This document shows, piece by piece, positions 19,997 through 29,823 of a stretch of DNA of 64,000 nt. The stretch covers positions 1 through 64,000 of the forward strand of contig NZ_UWPJ01000006.1 of the NCBI RefSeq assembly GCF_900606115.1, written 5' to 3'. The position numbers and the translations under genes are program-made. A model generated the notes under the pieces. The model worked only from the letters and a program-made list of their open reading frames with translations, was not told the origin of the DNA and ran no database searches. Position 1 is the first letter of the stretch; each line of letters begins with the position of its first letter. This DNA is from Pigmentiphaga humi. GTDB lineage: Bacteria > Pseudomonadota > Gammaproteobacteria > Burkholderiales > Burkholderiaceae_B.

Positions 19997-22900
19997 ATGG
20001 TCACGACGCCGGCGCATATGCGCGATAAGTGGAAGAAATGGCGCAGGCCGCTGCTGCGCGTTCTCGTCATCCTGCTGGCTTTATGGCTGCTGTTCCTGGC
20101 GCTTGCGGCATGGGGCATTCCGCGGCTGGTCCAGGCCTTCGTGCCGGCCCAGGTGGAGCAGGCGCTGGGCCGCCCGGCGCGCGTCGGAGAAGTGTCGTTC
20201 AACCCGTTCAGGCTGCGCCTGCGCGTCCATGATTTCGCCATCCTGGACCGGACCGGCGCCCAGGCCGATTTCTCCGCGGCGCTGCTCGAGGCCAACGCGT
20301 CGTCATCCTCGCTGTTCCGGCTCGCGCCCGTGATCGATGCGCTCACGGTCGAGGCGCCGCGCCTGGCGCTGGTCCGAGAGGGGCCGGAGCGCTTCAACAT
20401 CAGCGACATCCTCGAGCGCCTGGCGGCGCGGCCGTCTTCCGACGACCCGATGCCGCGCTTTTCGCTGAACAATCTCAGGCTCGAGGGGGGCGAGATCACC
20501 CTCGACGACAAAGTTACCGGTCGCCAGCACGCCATACGCGACCTGCAGGTCGGCATTCCTTTTCTTTCCACGCTGGCGTACGCGACCGATATCGACGTGC
20601 AGCCCAGGCTGGCGGCGCAGATCAACGGCAGCCCCTTCAATCTCGACGGCACGGCGCGGCCCTTCGCGACGCCGCGCGCTTCGTCGCTGCACATCAGGCT
20701 CGACGACCTCGGCCTGGATGCGCTCGCCGACGCGGTGCCGGGCGCCTTGCCGGTCGCGCTCAAGCACGCGCGCGCCGATGTCGATGCCGAGCTGGTGTTC
20801 GAAGAAGGACAAGGCGGCGAACCCCCGAAGGTCAGGCTGGCCGGCGCGGCCGCGCTGCGCGAAGCCGACGTGCGCGCGCCCGGCGATGAAGCGCTGCTGG
20901 CCTTCCAGGCGCTGAGGCTGGAGCAGTTCGCGCTGGAGCCGCTGGCGCGGCGCTTCCAGGCCGAGCGCATCGTCCTGGCCGGCCCGCAGCTCCACGCCAG
21001 GCGGTCCGCCGATGGCCGCCTGAACCTGGCCGAAGTGGCCGCGGCTTTCGCGTCCGGCGGGCAGAGCGCCGCCCCGGCCGCGTCCGACGCCCGCCCCCCC
21101 AGGGAGGCGGCCGCGCCGGCTCCCGCCGCGGCCTGGCAGGTGGCGGTCGGCGCCATCGTTCTGGAGAACGGCGAGCTCGCGTGGCGCGATGAAGGCGCCA
21201 GGTTCGATTACACGGTGTCCGGGCTCACCGCCGAGTTGCGGGGGCTGCGCCTGCCCGCCGACAAGGACGCCGCGCCGGCGCTGACGCTGGCCGCCCGCAC
21301 CGGCGAGGCGGGCACGCTGGACGTGAACGGCACGGTGGGCCTGCAGCCTTTGGCGGCCGACCTGGAGGTCAAATTGGCTGGCCTGGGGCTGCCGCCGCTG
21401 GCGCCCTTGTGGAACCAGCACCTGGCGTTGCGGGTGGACAGCGGCACGCTCGATGCCCAGGCTCGGCTGCGCATCGAACACGGCACGGATCTGTCGGTGA
21501 GCTGGCGCGAGGGCAGCGCGGCCGTGGGGGGCCTGAAGGCCGCGCCGCCGGCGGACCGGTTCTCCAGTCTCAAGCTCGACGCGCTGGAAGCGGCCGGCCT
21601 GGCGGGCGACCTCGGCGCACGGCGCGCCGGCGTGGAACGCGTGACGGTGAACGGCCTGTCCCTGGCGGCCCGCCGCAGCGCGTCGTCGCAGATCGGCTGG
21701 GCAGCCGTGACCCGCCCCAAGAGAGCGGGCACCGCACCCGCGCCGCGCCGCCAGGCGTCCCCGGCCGCGCCCGCTCAGGCGCCCTGGCAGTTCACCATCG
21801 GCAGCGTGATCGCCGACAAGACCGCGCTGCGCCTGGTGGACGAGGCCGTCGCGCCGCGCACCGACCTGCGGCTGGACGGGCTTCGCCTGGAAGCGCGCAA
21901 CCTGAGTTCCGACCTGCGCAAGCCCATTGATTTCGCGTTGCGCTCGATGGTGCTGGGACGCGGCACCGCCGACCTGAAGGGCACCCTGGTGCCCGAGCCG
22001 CTGGCGGTCAAGGCGCAGGTGCGGGCCAACCGCGTGAACCTGGCGGCGCTCGCCCCTTATCTGGCCGACCGCCTCAACGCGACGGTCAACAGCCTGCTCG
22101 TCGGCGTGAACGGCCGGCTGGACTATGCCGCTGCCCGGGGCAGCCGTCCGCAGCGCGTGGCCTGGACCGGCGCGGTGGACGTCGGCAACCTCGACATGAC
22201 CGACAAGATCAATGACGCCGATTTCCTCAAGTGGCGGCGACTGGGGTTCAAGCGGCTGAATGTGGCGAGCGCCGGCGATGCCTTGAAGCTGGACCTGGGC
22301 GACGTGGCGCTGGAGGATTTCTTCGCGCGCGTCATCCTGAGCGAGAAAGGCGAACTGAACCTGTCGCAGTTGGTCGTCCAGCCGGGCGAGCAGGGCGGCT
22401 CCATCACCGGAGAGCAGGCTGCGCCCGGGCGGGAAGCCGCCAAGAAGGGGGCGAGCGAAGCGCCGGCAGCGAGCGCCGCGCCGCGCGACATCCGCGTGGG
22501 CGCCGTCACGCTGTCCCGCGGCCGGATCAATTTCACCGACAACTTCGTCAAGCCCAACTACCGGGCCAACCTGACCGACGTCGGGGGCAGCATTTCGGCT
22601 GTGTCGTCCTCGGACACTCAGCCGGCCGACGTGCAGGTGTCGGCCAAGGTCGACGGCGATGCGCCGGTGGACATCACCGGCAAGGTCCACCCTTTCGGCC
22701 CGCGGCTCTACACCGACCTGCACGCCAGCGCGAAAGGCGTGGAGCTGCCCGCGCTCACGCCCTATGCCGCCAAATATGCCGGCTACGCGATCGAGCGCGG
22801 CAAGCTGTCGATGGACGTGCACTACCTGATCCAGGACGGCAAGCTGCAGGCCAGCAACAAGGTCTTCCTCGACCAGCTCACCTTCGGCGAGCGCGTGGAC

Positions 22901-23662
22901 AGCCCCGATGCATTGAAGCTGCCGGTGTTGCTGGCGGTATCGCTGCTCAAGAACAGCCGCGGCGAGATCGACATCGAGCTGCCCATTTCCGGCTCGCTGG
23001 ACGATCCGCAGTTCTCGATCGGCGGCATCATCGTGCGGGTGCTGGTCAACCTGATCACGCGCGCGGTGACCGCGCCCTTCTCGCTGCTCGCCTCGGCCTT
23101 CGGTTCGGGCGAGGAACTGTCGCACATCGATTTCGCGCCCGGCAGCGCGCGCCTGGACGATGGCGCGCGCAGGCGCCTGGACGTGCTGGTCAAGGCCATG
23201 AAGGACCGCCCGGGACTGCGCCTGGACGTGGCCGGGCGCGCCAATCCCGACGTAGATGCCGAGGGACTTCGCCAGGCCCGCGTGGAAGCCCTGATCCGCG
23301 CCCAGCAGCGCGAGGAGCTCGGCAAGGACGGCGCGGAAGACGACGCGCTGCCCGCGCTGGATGCGCCGCGCCGCAGCCGCTATCTCGAGCGCGCCTACAA
23401 GTCCGCCCGGATCGACAAGCCGCGCAACATGATCGGCATGGCCAAATCGCTGCCGCCTGCCGAGATGCAAGCGCTGCTGGCATCCAGCGTGCAGGTCGGC
23501 GAGGAACAACTGCGCCAGCTCGCCGTCCGCCGCGCCCAGGCCGTCATGGCGCGATTGCGCGAGGAAGGGCTGGGCGAGCGGGCCTTCGTCGTCGCTCCCC
23601 GCATCGAGGCCAAGCCCTCCCAGGACGCCAAGCAGACCGGCGTGGACTTCAGCTTGAAGTAA
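19997..23662 (+). CDS. large DUF748/AsmA-like envelope protein
   Basis: A 1221-residue protein with one N-terminal transmembrane helix (about 17-40, VLVILLALWLLFLALAAWG), then a very long periplasmic region of repeated beta strands typical of the DUF748/AsmA-like group. These groups are thought to form grooves bridging inner and outer membranes for lipid movement. Ala/Pro-rich linkers sit near 350-380 and 575-595. The last 200 residues include FAPGSARLDDGARRRLDVL, an OmpA-like segment. The tail of the gene overlaps the convergent CoA-ligase/GNAT gene by 14 bp. Lipid transport is inference from the family. Confidence 0.88.
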   Translation: MVTTPAHMRDKWKKWRRPLLRVLVILLALWLLFLALAAWGIPRLVQAFVPAQVEQALGRPARVGEVSFNPFRLRLRVHDFAILDRTGAQADFSAALLEANASSSSLFRLAPVIDALTVEAPRLALVREGPERFNISDILERLAARPSSDDPMPRFSLNNLRLEGGEITLDDKVTGRQHAIRDLQVGIPFLSTLAYATDIDVQPRLAAQINGSPFNLDGTARPFATPRASSLHIRLDDLGLDALADAVPGALPVALKHARADVDAELVFEEGQGGEPPKVRLAGAAALREADVRAPGDEALLAFQALRLEQFALEPLARRFQAERIVLAGPQLHARRSADGRLNLAEVAAAFASGGQSAAPAASDARPPREAAAPAPAAAWQVAVGAIVLENGELAWRDEGARFDYTVSGLTAELRGLRLPADKDAAPALTLAARTGEAGTLDVNGTVGLQPLAADLEVKLAGLGLPPLAPLWNQHLALRVDSGTLDAQARLRIEHGTDLSVSWREGSAAVGGLKAAPPADRFSSLKLDALEAAGLAGDLGARRAGVERVTVNGLSLAARRSASSQIGWAAVTRPKRAGTAPAPRRQASPAAPAQAPWQFTIGSVIADKTALRLVDEAVAPRTDLRLDGLRLEARNLSSDLRKPIDFALRSMVLGRGTADLKGTLVPEPLAVKAQVRANRVNLAALAPYLADRLNATVNSLLVGVNGRLDYAAARGSRPQRVAWTGAVDVGNLDMTDKINDADFLKWRRLGFKRLNVASAGDALKLDLGDVALEDFFARVILSEKGELNLSQLVVQPGEQGGSITGEQAAPGREAAKKGASEAPAASAAPRDIRVGAVTLSRGRINFTDNFVKPNYRANLTDVGGSISAVSSSDTQPADVQVSAKVDGDAPVDITGKVHPFGPRLYTDLHASAKGVELPALTPYAAKYAGYAIERGKLSMDVHYLIQDGKLQASNKVFLDQLTFGERVDSPDALKLPVLLAVSLLKNSRGEIDIELPISGSLDDPQFSIGGIIVRVLVNLITRAVTAPFSLLASAFGSGEELSHIDFAPGSARLDDGARRRLDVLVKAMKDRPGLRLDVAGRANPDVDAEGLRQARVEALIRAQQREELGKDGAEDDALPALDAPRRSRYLERAYKSARIDKPRNMIGMAKSLPPAEMQALLASSVQVGEEQLRQLAVRRAQAVMARLREEGLGERAFVVAPRIEAKPSQDAKQTGVDFSLK

Positions 23663-26411
23663 TGCCGTTCCCTGAGGGGCTTGCATCGGCGCGTAGGGGA
23701 GGGCTCACTACCCTCCGCATGGTGGGGTCGTCGGCGTCGGGTTCGATCTGGAAGCCCAGGCGGGACATCAGCGTGAGCATGGGACGATTGGCGCCGAGCA
23801 CGACGCCCTCGATGAATGCGAGTCCCTGCCGGGCGGCGGCGTCGACCAGGGCGCTCATCAGCTGCATGCCCAGGCCGCGGCGCTGCCAGGCGTCGGCGAT
23901 CACCAGCGCGTATTCGGCGCTGCGGCCGTCGGCGTTCAGCAGGTAGCGCGCCACGCCTATGATGATCTCGCGCAGTTCGCCCGCATGGTCGGGGTCGGCT
24001 TCCCAGATCGTGGCGACCAGCGCCAGCTCGCGGTGGTAGTCGACCTGGGTGTAGCGCGCGAGCGTGCGCGGCGAGAGTTCGCGCATGAACGAGATGAAGC
24101 GCATGTAGCGCGTCTGGTCGGACAGGTTGCGCGTGAAGTCCTGCAGCGGCGCGGCGTCTTCGGGCCGGATCGGCCGGATGATGTAGGGGGAGCCGTCCTT
24201 GAACTGGAGGTGCCGGACCAGGCGTGCGGGGTAGGGGTGGATGGCCATGTGGCGGTAGCCGCCCAGGCCGGGGTCCGCATCGCCGGCCGTGGCGCGGGTG
24301 AGCGTGATGCGCGTGTCGGCCGCGACGACGCGGCCGCCGTCCACCATGATGGGGTTGATGTCCAGCGTCTCGATGTCGGGCAGCGCGCAGACGATTTCGG
24401 AGATCCGCACCAGCACGTCCTCCAGCATGTCCAGTGCCGGGTGCGGCACCTGCTCGGCCAGCGCGTAGCGCCAGATCGGAGTGCGCTCCATCATCTGCCG
24501 CGCCAGGAAGCCGTTGAGCGGCGGCAATTCCAGGCTCTGGTTGGCGGGGCTGTCGCTGCGCGAGCGTGCCGGACCGAAGCGTATGACGGGGCCGAACAGC
24601 GGATCGCGCGCCACGCCGGCCGAGAGCTTGACCGTCCCGGGCGGGCCCGCCATGGGCTCGATGGTGACGCCGGCGATGCGCGCCTGCGGCGCGGCGGCGC
24701 GGGCGTTGGCCAGCATGCGGTGATAGGCGGTGATCAGTTCGGCGGTGTCGCGTATGTCCAGGTGCACGCCGCGCACGGCGGACTTGCGCATCACGTCGGG
24801 CGAATCGATCTTGATGGCGACGGGGAAACCGGTCTGCTGGGCCGCGATGACGGCCTCGGCCGGCGAGCGCGCCAGGATGACCGGAACGACGGGAATGTGG
24901 AATGCCGCCAGCAGCGCCTTGCTCTCGGGTTCGGTCAGGATCAACCGGTCTTCCCGGCGCGCGCCGTCGATCAGGATGCGGGCGCCGGTCAGGTCCGGCT
25001 CCTGGCCGGGCGGCTCGGGCGGCGGAGTCTGCAGCAGCAATTGCTGGTTGTAGTGGTAGGTGGCGAGATTGCCGAATGCGTTCACGGCGGCTTCCGGCGT
25101 GCGGAAGGCCGGAGATCCCACGTCGTCCAGCACGCGCCGCAGCGGGCGCATCGCCGCATCGCCCATGAAGCAGGTGATCACCGGTTTGGGCGCGCCCGGC
25201 GCCGCGCGCGCCAGGGCCTGCGCGACCGCGTGCATGTCGGCTTCGGGATCGGGCGAGAACACCGCCACCAGGCCATCGACGCCCGGATCGGCCGCGATGG
25301 CGCGCACTGCCTGTTCGCAGGCCTGTGGGTCGGGAATGGAAAATTCGACGACGGGGTTGTCGATCCAGGCCTTGGCGCTCAGCGTCGCGGCCAGGGCGCT
25401 GCGGGTGGCCTCGGACAATTCGGCCCGCATGACGGGCTGCTGCGGGCCGAGCATGTCCAGCGCGAGCTGGGCCGGCCCGCTGCCGTTGGCCAGCACGGCG
25501 ATGCGCCGGCCGCTGGGATGCTTGGCGAATCCCAGCGCCTTGACGGCCGAGAACAACTGCACGAAGTAGCGCACGCGCACGGCGCCGGCGCGCCGCAGCG
25601 CCGCATCGAACACCATGTCCGGAGGAAGCGGCGGCGGGCCCGAGGCGCCCGGCGGCAGGCCGTCTTCGGCGGGCGGATCGGCAGGGGCCAGCGGCCGCAC
25701 GCTGGTGCGGCCGCGTCCGTCATGGCCGGTCTTGAGCACGACCACCGGTTTGACGCTGGCGGCGGCCCGGATCGCGCTCATGAATTCGCGCGCGTTGCGC
25801 ACGTCTTCGAGGTAGAGCGCGATGCTGTCGGTGCGCGGATCGGCCACCAGGAAATCGAGCACGCGCGGCACGTCGAGCGCGGCTTCGGCGCCCAGGGAGA
25901 CCACGGTCGAGAAGCCGGTGCGGTTGTCGTCGGCCCAGTCCATGACCACGGCCATGATCGAACGCGATTGCGACACCAGCGCGACGCGCCCCGGCCGCGC
26001 CAGCAGCGGATGGACGCTGGCGTTGAGCCCGACATGCGGACGCTGCAGCCCGAAGCTGTGCGGCCCCAGCAGCAGGCAGTCGTGGGCAGCCGCCCAGCCG
26101 CGGCAGAAGTCGTCGTCTTCCGGCGCCGGCTCATGGCTCAGGATGGCGGCGGCCCGCGGCCGCGCCGGCGCCAGCGTTTCCAGGGTCGCCCGCAGCGCCT
26201 CGCGCGGCACCGCGATCACCGCGAGATCGGGGCGTTGCGCGGCGGCGGCCAGGCCGTCGGGCAAGGCGCAGCGCATGTCCCGGTCCAGCCGGATCTCGGC
26301 CGTGCGCGCGCGCAGCGCGCCCGGCAGGGAATCCATCAAGGGCAGCGGCCGGCCGCTGACGACGATCAGCGATTGCGGGTCGAACAGGGGGGACAGGGCG
26401 TGGCGGGACAT
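23649..26411 (-). CDS. Pat-like protein: NDP-forming acyl-CoA synthetase domains fused to GNAT acetyltransferase
   Basis: A 920-residue protein in the arrangement of Salmonella Pat: CoA-binding domain (about 1-130), CoA-ligase domains (to about 450), ATP-grasp domain (about 480-700) and a C-terminal GNAT domain (about 740-890; acetyl-CoA loop WQRRGLGMQL). Pat acetylates lysines of enzymes such as acetyl-CoA synthetase. Active NDP-forming synthetases have a phosphorylated His in an SHTGA-type loop after KTG; here KTGHDGRGR is followed by a Pro/Ala-rich stretch without that His. The synthetase part is therefore probably non-catalytic and regulatory, as in Pat. AAGAGGG precedes the start at 26411. 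Confidence 0.9.
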   Translation of the reverse strand: MSRHALSPLFDPQSLIVVSGRPLPLMDSLPGALRARTAEIRLDRDMRCALPDGLAAAAQRPDLAVIAVPREALRATLETLAPARPRAAAILSHEPAPEDDDFCRGWAAAHDCLLLGPHSFGLQRPHVGLNASVHPLLARPGRVALVSQSRSIMAVVMDWADDNRTGFSTVVSLGAEAALDVPRVLDFLVADPRTDSIALYLEDVRNAREFMSAIRAAASVKPVVVLKTGHDGRGRTSVRPLAPADPPAEDGLPPGASGPPPLPPDMVFDAALRRAGAVRVRYFVQLFSAVKALGFAKHPSGRRIAVLANGSGPAQLALDMLGPQQPVMRAELSEATRSALAATLSAKAWIDNPVVEFSIPDPQACEQAVRAIAADPGVDGLVAVFSPDPEADMHAVAQALARAAPGAPKPVITCFMGDAAMRPLRRVLDDVGSPAFRTPEAAVNAFGNLATYHYNQQLLLQTPPPEPPGQEPDLTGARILIDGARREDRLILTEPESKALLAAFHIPVVPVILARSPAEAVIAAQQTGFPVAIKIDSPDVMRKSAVRGVHLDIRDTAELITAYHRMLANARAAAPQARIAGVTIEPMAGPPGTVKLSAGVARDPLFGPVIRFGPARSRSDSPANQSLELPPLNGFLARQMMERTPIWRYALAEQVPHPALDMLEDVLVRISEIVCALPDIETLDINPIMVDGGRVVAADTRITLTRATAGDADPGLGGYRHMAIHPYPARLVRHLQFKDGSPYIIRPIRPEDAAPLQDFTRNLSDQTRYMRFISFMRELSPRTLARYTQVDYHRELALVATIWEADPDHAGELREIIIGVARYLLNADGRSAEYALVIADAWQRRGLGMQLMSALVDAAARQGLAFIEGVVLGANRPMLTLMSRLGFQIEPDADDPTMRRVVSPPLRADASPSGNGITSS

Positions 26412-26535
26412 GACCCTCTTTTCCGATGCGGGAAGCCGGTGTCTATTTCAAGGGATATCGCAGCGTATCGCAATACAATAGCGTCACTCTCCGGGGCGCG
26501 CCGCGCGCCTTTCTTTTTTTCGAGTCTTTTACGCA

Positions 26536-27966
26536 ATGTCTGCTGATTCCACGCCGTCTTCGGGCCGCAACCCGGCCGTCCGCACCCGTTTCGCGCCGTC
26601 GCCCACGGGCTTCCTGCACCTGGGCGGCGCGCGCACCGCGCTGTTCTCCTGGGCCTTCGCGCGCCACCATGGCGGCACGTTCGTGCTGCGGATCGAGGAC
26701 ACGGACGTCGAACGCTCCACGCCCGAAGCGGTGCAGGCCATCCTGGACGGCATGCAGTGGCTCGCGCTCGAGCACGACGAAGGCCCGTTCTACCAGATGC
26801 GGCGCATGGACCGCTATCGCGAAGTCCTGGCCGGCATGCTGGCCGCGGGCACGGCCTACCAGTGCTATTGCACTCCCGGCGAGATCGAGGCGATGCGCGA
26901 GCGCGCCCGCGCCGGGGGCCGCAAGCCGCGCTACGACGGCACCTGGCGGCCCGAGCCCGGCAAGACGCTGCCGCCCGTGCCGGAAGGCCGCAAGCCGGTG
27001 CTGCGTTTCCGCAACCCGCCGGACGGCGAGGTGAGCTGGAACGACCTGGTCAAGGGCCCGATCACCATCGCCAACGCCGAACTGGACGACCTGATCATCG
27101 CGCGTCCGGACGGCACGCCCACCTATAACTTCTGCGTGGTGGTGGACGACTGGGACATGGGCATCACCCACGTGATCCGCGGCGACGACCACGTCAACAA
27201 CACGCCGCGCCAGATCAACATCCTGCAGGCGCTGGGCGCCACGCTGCCGGAGTACGGCCACGTGCCCATGATCCTGGGGCCGGACGGCGAAAAGCTGTCC
27301 AAGCGCCATGGCGCTGTCAGCGTCATGCAGTACGACGAGCAGGGCTACCTGCCCGAGGCCATGATCAACTACCTGGCCCGCCTGGGCTGGAGCCACGGCG
27401 ACGACGAGATCTTCTCGCGCGCGCAGTTGGTGGAATGGTTCGACACGCGCAATCTGTCGAAGTCGGCGGCGCAGTGGGATCCGAAGAAGCTGAACTGGGT
27501 CAACGCGCACTACATCAAGCAGAGCGCCGCCGACGAACTCGCGGCGCGCGTGGCGCCGCGCATCGCCAGGCGCGGCGGTTCGGCCGAGGGCGTGGACCTG
27601 GCCGCCGTGATGGGGCTGCTCAAGGAGCGCGCTGAAACCCTCGAGCAACTGGCCGACGATGCCATGCTGTTCTGCGGCGCGTTCGACCCCGCCGCGATTC
27701 CCGCCGAACTGGCGGCCCAGCATCTGACCGACGCCGCGCGCGCGATGCTGCGCGACTTCGCCGGCCAGGCCGCGGACCTCGAATGGACGCGCGAGAACAT
27801 CGCCGCGCTGATGAAAGCCACGCTCGCCAAATACGGCGTGAAGATGCCCGCGCTCGGCATCCCGCTGCGCGTGGCGGTGATCGGCCGCGCGCAGACGCCG
27901 GCCATCGACGCGGTGCTGGCGCTGATCGGACGCGAGAAAGTCCTCGCACGCTTGCACGCGATTTAA
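26536..27966 (+). CDS. gltX: glutamyl-tRNA synthetase
   Basis: A 476-residue class I aminoacyl-tRNA synthetase charging tRNA-Glu. The HIGH-type motif [17 protein letters not shown] is at about 19-35 and the KMSKS-type motif KLSKRHGA near 254-261; the C-terminal helical anticodon-binding half is complete. The gene ends 32 bp before tRNA-Ala, with tRNA-Glu second in that array, and its last codons contain the -35 element of the tRNA promoter. Confidence 0.97.
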   Translation: MSADSTPSSGRNPAVRTRFAPSPTGFLHLGGARTALFSWAFARHHGGTFVLRIEDTDVERSTPEAVQAILDGMQWLALEHDEGPFYQMRRMDRYREVLAGMLAAGTAYQCYCTPGEIEAMRERARAGGRKPRYDGTWRPEPGKTLPPVPEGRKPVLRFRNPPDGEVSWNDLVKGPITIANAELDDLIIARPDGTPTYNFCVVVDDWDMGITHVIRGDDHVNNTPRQINILQALGATLPEYGHVPMILGPDGEKLSKRHGAVSVMQYDEQGYLPEAMINYLARLGWSHGDDEIFSRAQLVEWFDTRNLSKSAAQWDPKKLNWVNAHYIKQSAADELAARVAPRIARRGGSAEGVDLAAVMGLLKERAETLEQLADDAMLFCGAFDPAAIPAELAAQHLTDAARAMLRDFAGQAADLEWTRENIAALMKATLAKYGVKMPALGIPLRVAVIGRAQTPAIDAVLALIGREKVLARLHAI

Positions 27967-27980
27967 AAACCGTGCATAAT
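27952..27980 (+). promoter_or_regulatory. sigma-70 promoter of tRNA array A
   Basis: TTGCAC (27952-27957) and CATAAT (27975-27980) are separated by exactly 17 bp and lie 18 bp before tRNA-Ala. The -35 box is inside the last codons of gltX. Confidence 0.65.
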
Positions 27981-27998
27981 CTTACTTCTTCGCAGGAC

Positions 27999-28074
<76 letters not shown>

Positions 28075-28119
28075 GTTTTGGCGAAGAAGTGTTAGTAAAG
28101 CGCAGTAAGCAAGTTCCGG

Positions 28120-28195
28120 GTCCCCTTCGTCTAGAGGCCTAGGACATCACCCTTTCACGGTGAGTACAGGGGTTCGAATCCCCTAGGGGACGCCA
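28120..28195 (+). tRNA. tRNA-Glu (TTC)
   Basis: A 76-nt cloverleaf: acceptor GTCCCCT/AGGGGAC, anticodon loop CTTTCAC with anticodon TTC, encoded CCA. It lies downstream of gltX, the gene for its own synthetase. Identical to the copy at 35319. Confidence 0.97.
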
Positions 28196-28235
28196 GCCGA
28201 TCGCGTGTCGGCGAGCTTGAGTGGTACACCGCTGC

Positions 28236-28312
28236 GGAGCGGTAGTTCAGTTGGTTAGAATACCGGCCTGTCACGCCGGGGGTCGCGGGTTCGAGTCCCG
28301 TCCGCTCCGCCA
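28236..28312 (+). tRNA. tRNA-Asp (GTC)
   Basis: A 77-nt cloverleaf: acceptor GGAGCGG/CCGCTCC, anticodon GTC, encoded CCA. The last five bases and the following GAATTC recur at 38832-38841 at the right edge of the A/T-rich insert. Identical to the copy at 35435. Confidence 0.97.
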
Positions 28313-28327
28313 GAATTCATGAAAATC

Positions 28328-28353
28328 AAGCGCTTGCATAAGCGCTTTTTTTT
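28328..28353 (+). terminator. rho-independent terminator of tRNA array A
   Basis: AAGCGCTT-GCAT-AAGCGCTT followed by a run of eight Ts, 15 bp after tRNA-Asp. Confidence 0.85.
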
Positions 28354-28444
28354 CGTCCATGCTCCTCGCCAAGCCCTCCATTCCTGTTGTCACAGGCGCG
28401 CAACCGCAGGATGCGAAGATGCGCACGAGCAATGGAGGGAAGCG

Positions 28445-29584
28445 ATGTCGACACCCGGCAGCCGCGGATGGGCGGCGATTCTCGGTGCTGTGCTGTTGGC
28501 CGCCGCCGCATGCGCATGGGCCGAGACATTCACGATCGCGGTGATACCGGACACGCAGAATTATTCCGACATCACCCTTGCGCAGCCGCGCGGCGCGCAG
28601 ACCTTCGCCATGCAGATGCAGTATCTCGTGGACCAGCGCGAGGAAAAGCGCCTGGTGTTCGCCACCTTCGTCGGCGACATCGTGCAGCACGGCGACGGGC
28701 GGTTCCGCACGAAAGCGGACGGCCAGTTCGTCCATTGGGACAGCCGCGCCGAATGGGACCATGCCAATCGCGCCGTCGCTATCCTGAGCCGCTCGCCCAT
28801 TCCCTTCGGCATGTCGCCCGGCAATCACGATTACGACAATTACAGCTGGTGGAACGGTCCGGGTGGCCCGGGTCCCGCGCGGCCATTGTCCGGCGGACGC
28901 GCATGGGATTTCTATTTCGGCCCGCAGTCGCGGCATTTCGCCGGCAAGCCGTGGTATGGCGGCTCATTCAATCAGGGGCTGAACAGTTATCAGCGCTTCA
29001 CCGGCGGCGAACGGCGTTTTCTTCATCTGTCGCTGGAAATGCAGCCGCCTCCCGCCGCCCTGGCCTGGGCGCAGGCGGTGATCGATGACCACCCGGGCCT
29101 GCCCGTGATCGTCACGACGCACGAGTGGCTGAGTCCGGGGAAAACGGAGCGGTCCAACGGCTACCCAAGCTATTTCGCGGGCAGCAACCATTTGCCGCCG
29201 GATCAGGTCTGGGAGCGCTTCGTTCGCAGGAACCCGGCCATTTTCCTGATCCTGAGCGGCCACAACTGGACGCCCACGGTAAACGGGGTCTCGCAGGGCC
29301 AGAACCTGCGGGTCGATCGCAACGATGCCGGCTATCCGGTCTACCAGGTATTGCAGGACTACCAGGGCAACACGATAGGCCCGGACGGCAAGGCTGGGTC
29401 CGCCAACGGCGGCGCCGGATGGCTGCGCTTCATCGAATTCGACACCGACCGGCGCAAGCTCCGTTTCTATACCTATTCGCCCCTTCTGGAGCGCTATGCG
29501 GGCCGGAACGGGGAACAGACGTTCGGGGATCCCGCGCACTATTCGGACTTCGAACTCGACTTCCCGCCCCAACTGGAAAAATAA
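28445..29584 (+). CDS. exported calcineurin-like metallophosphoesterase
   Basis: A 379-residue protein with a signal peptide (about 1-26, ending ACAWA) and the metallophosphoesterase motifs in order: VIPDTQ (about 33-38), FVGDIVQHGD (about 76-85), SPGNHDY (about 124-130), TTHEW (about 220-224) and SGHNW (near 270). These bind two metal ions and hydrolyse a phosphoester in the periplasm or outside. The start at 28445 follows GGAGGGA. It is a lone forward gene in the segment between the two tRNA arrays and is convergent with the iron-uptake genes. The substrate is unknown. Confidence 0.88.
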   Translation: MSTPGSRGWAAILGAVLLAAAACAWAETFTIAVIPDTQNYSDITLAQPRGAQTFAMQMQYLVDQREEKRLVFATFVGDIVQHGDGRFRTKADGQFVHWDSRAEWDHANRAVAILSRSPIPFGMSPGNHDYDNYSWWNGPGGPGPARPLSGGRAWDFYFGPQSRHFAGKPWYGGSFNQGLNSYQRFTGGERRFLHLSLEMQPPPAALAWAQAVIDDHPGLPVIVTTHEWLSPGKTERSNGYPSYFAGSNHLPPDQVWERFVRRNPAIFLILSGHNWTPTVNGVSQGQNLRVDRNDAGYPVYQVLQDYQGNTIGPDGKAGSANGGAGWLRFIEFDTDRRKLRFYTYSPLLERYAGRNGEQTFGDPAHYSDFELDFPPQLEK

Positions 29585-29616
29585 GGCCGTAACGCGCCAG
29601 CTTCGTTCCGCCCCCA

Positions 29617-29823
29617 TCAGCGCGATGGAGGGCGCCTGGCCGCAAAGTATGCGGCCACCCCGATGGGCGCCGCCAACGCCATCCATGCGCCGACGCGCCA
29701 CAGCCCCATGCCCAGAAGGGCTGCCAACAGGCCGAAGGCCGTCAACGCGGCCAGGATCAGCGGCACGCCCCAGACGAACCAGAAGCCGCCGGGCCGACTC
29801 TTGCGTGAAGCATCATTGCGCAT
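29617..29823 (-). CDS. small inner-membrane protein of the iron cassette
   Basis: A 68-residue protein with two predicted membrane helices (about 13-35 and 43-60) and basic ends. It overlaps the end of the PepSY gene by 11 bases and is the last gene of the reverse-strand fecI-fecR-receptor-PepSY unit, so it is almost certainly co-transcribed. No function can be read; similar small membrane proteins often follow PepSY genes in iron-uptake operons. Confidence 0.7.
   Translation of the reverse strand: MRNDASRKSRPGGFWFVWGVPLILAALTAFGLLAALLGMGLWRVGAWMALAAPIGVAAYFAARRPPSR

Noticed and set aside
20303-23686. A reverse-strand open frame of more than 1100 codons over the DUF748 gene
   Set aside because: Product is Gln/Arg/Ala-rich with no domain; it is the complement of a real gene in high-G+C DNA.
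23985-26546. A forward open frame of about 850 codons over the Pat-like gene
   Set aside because: Same kind of shadow: Arg/Gly/Gln-rich, no motifs, and the reverse frame has clear domains.
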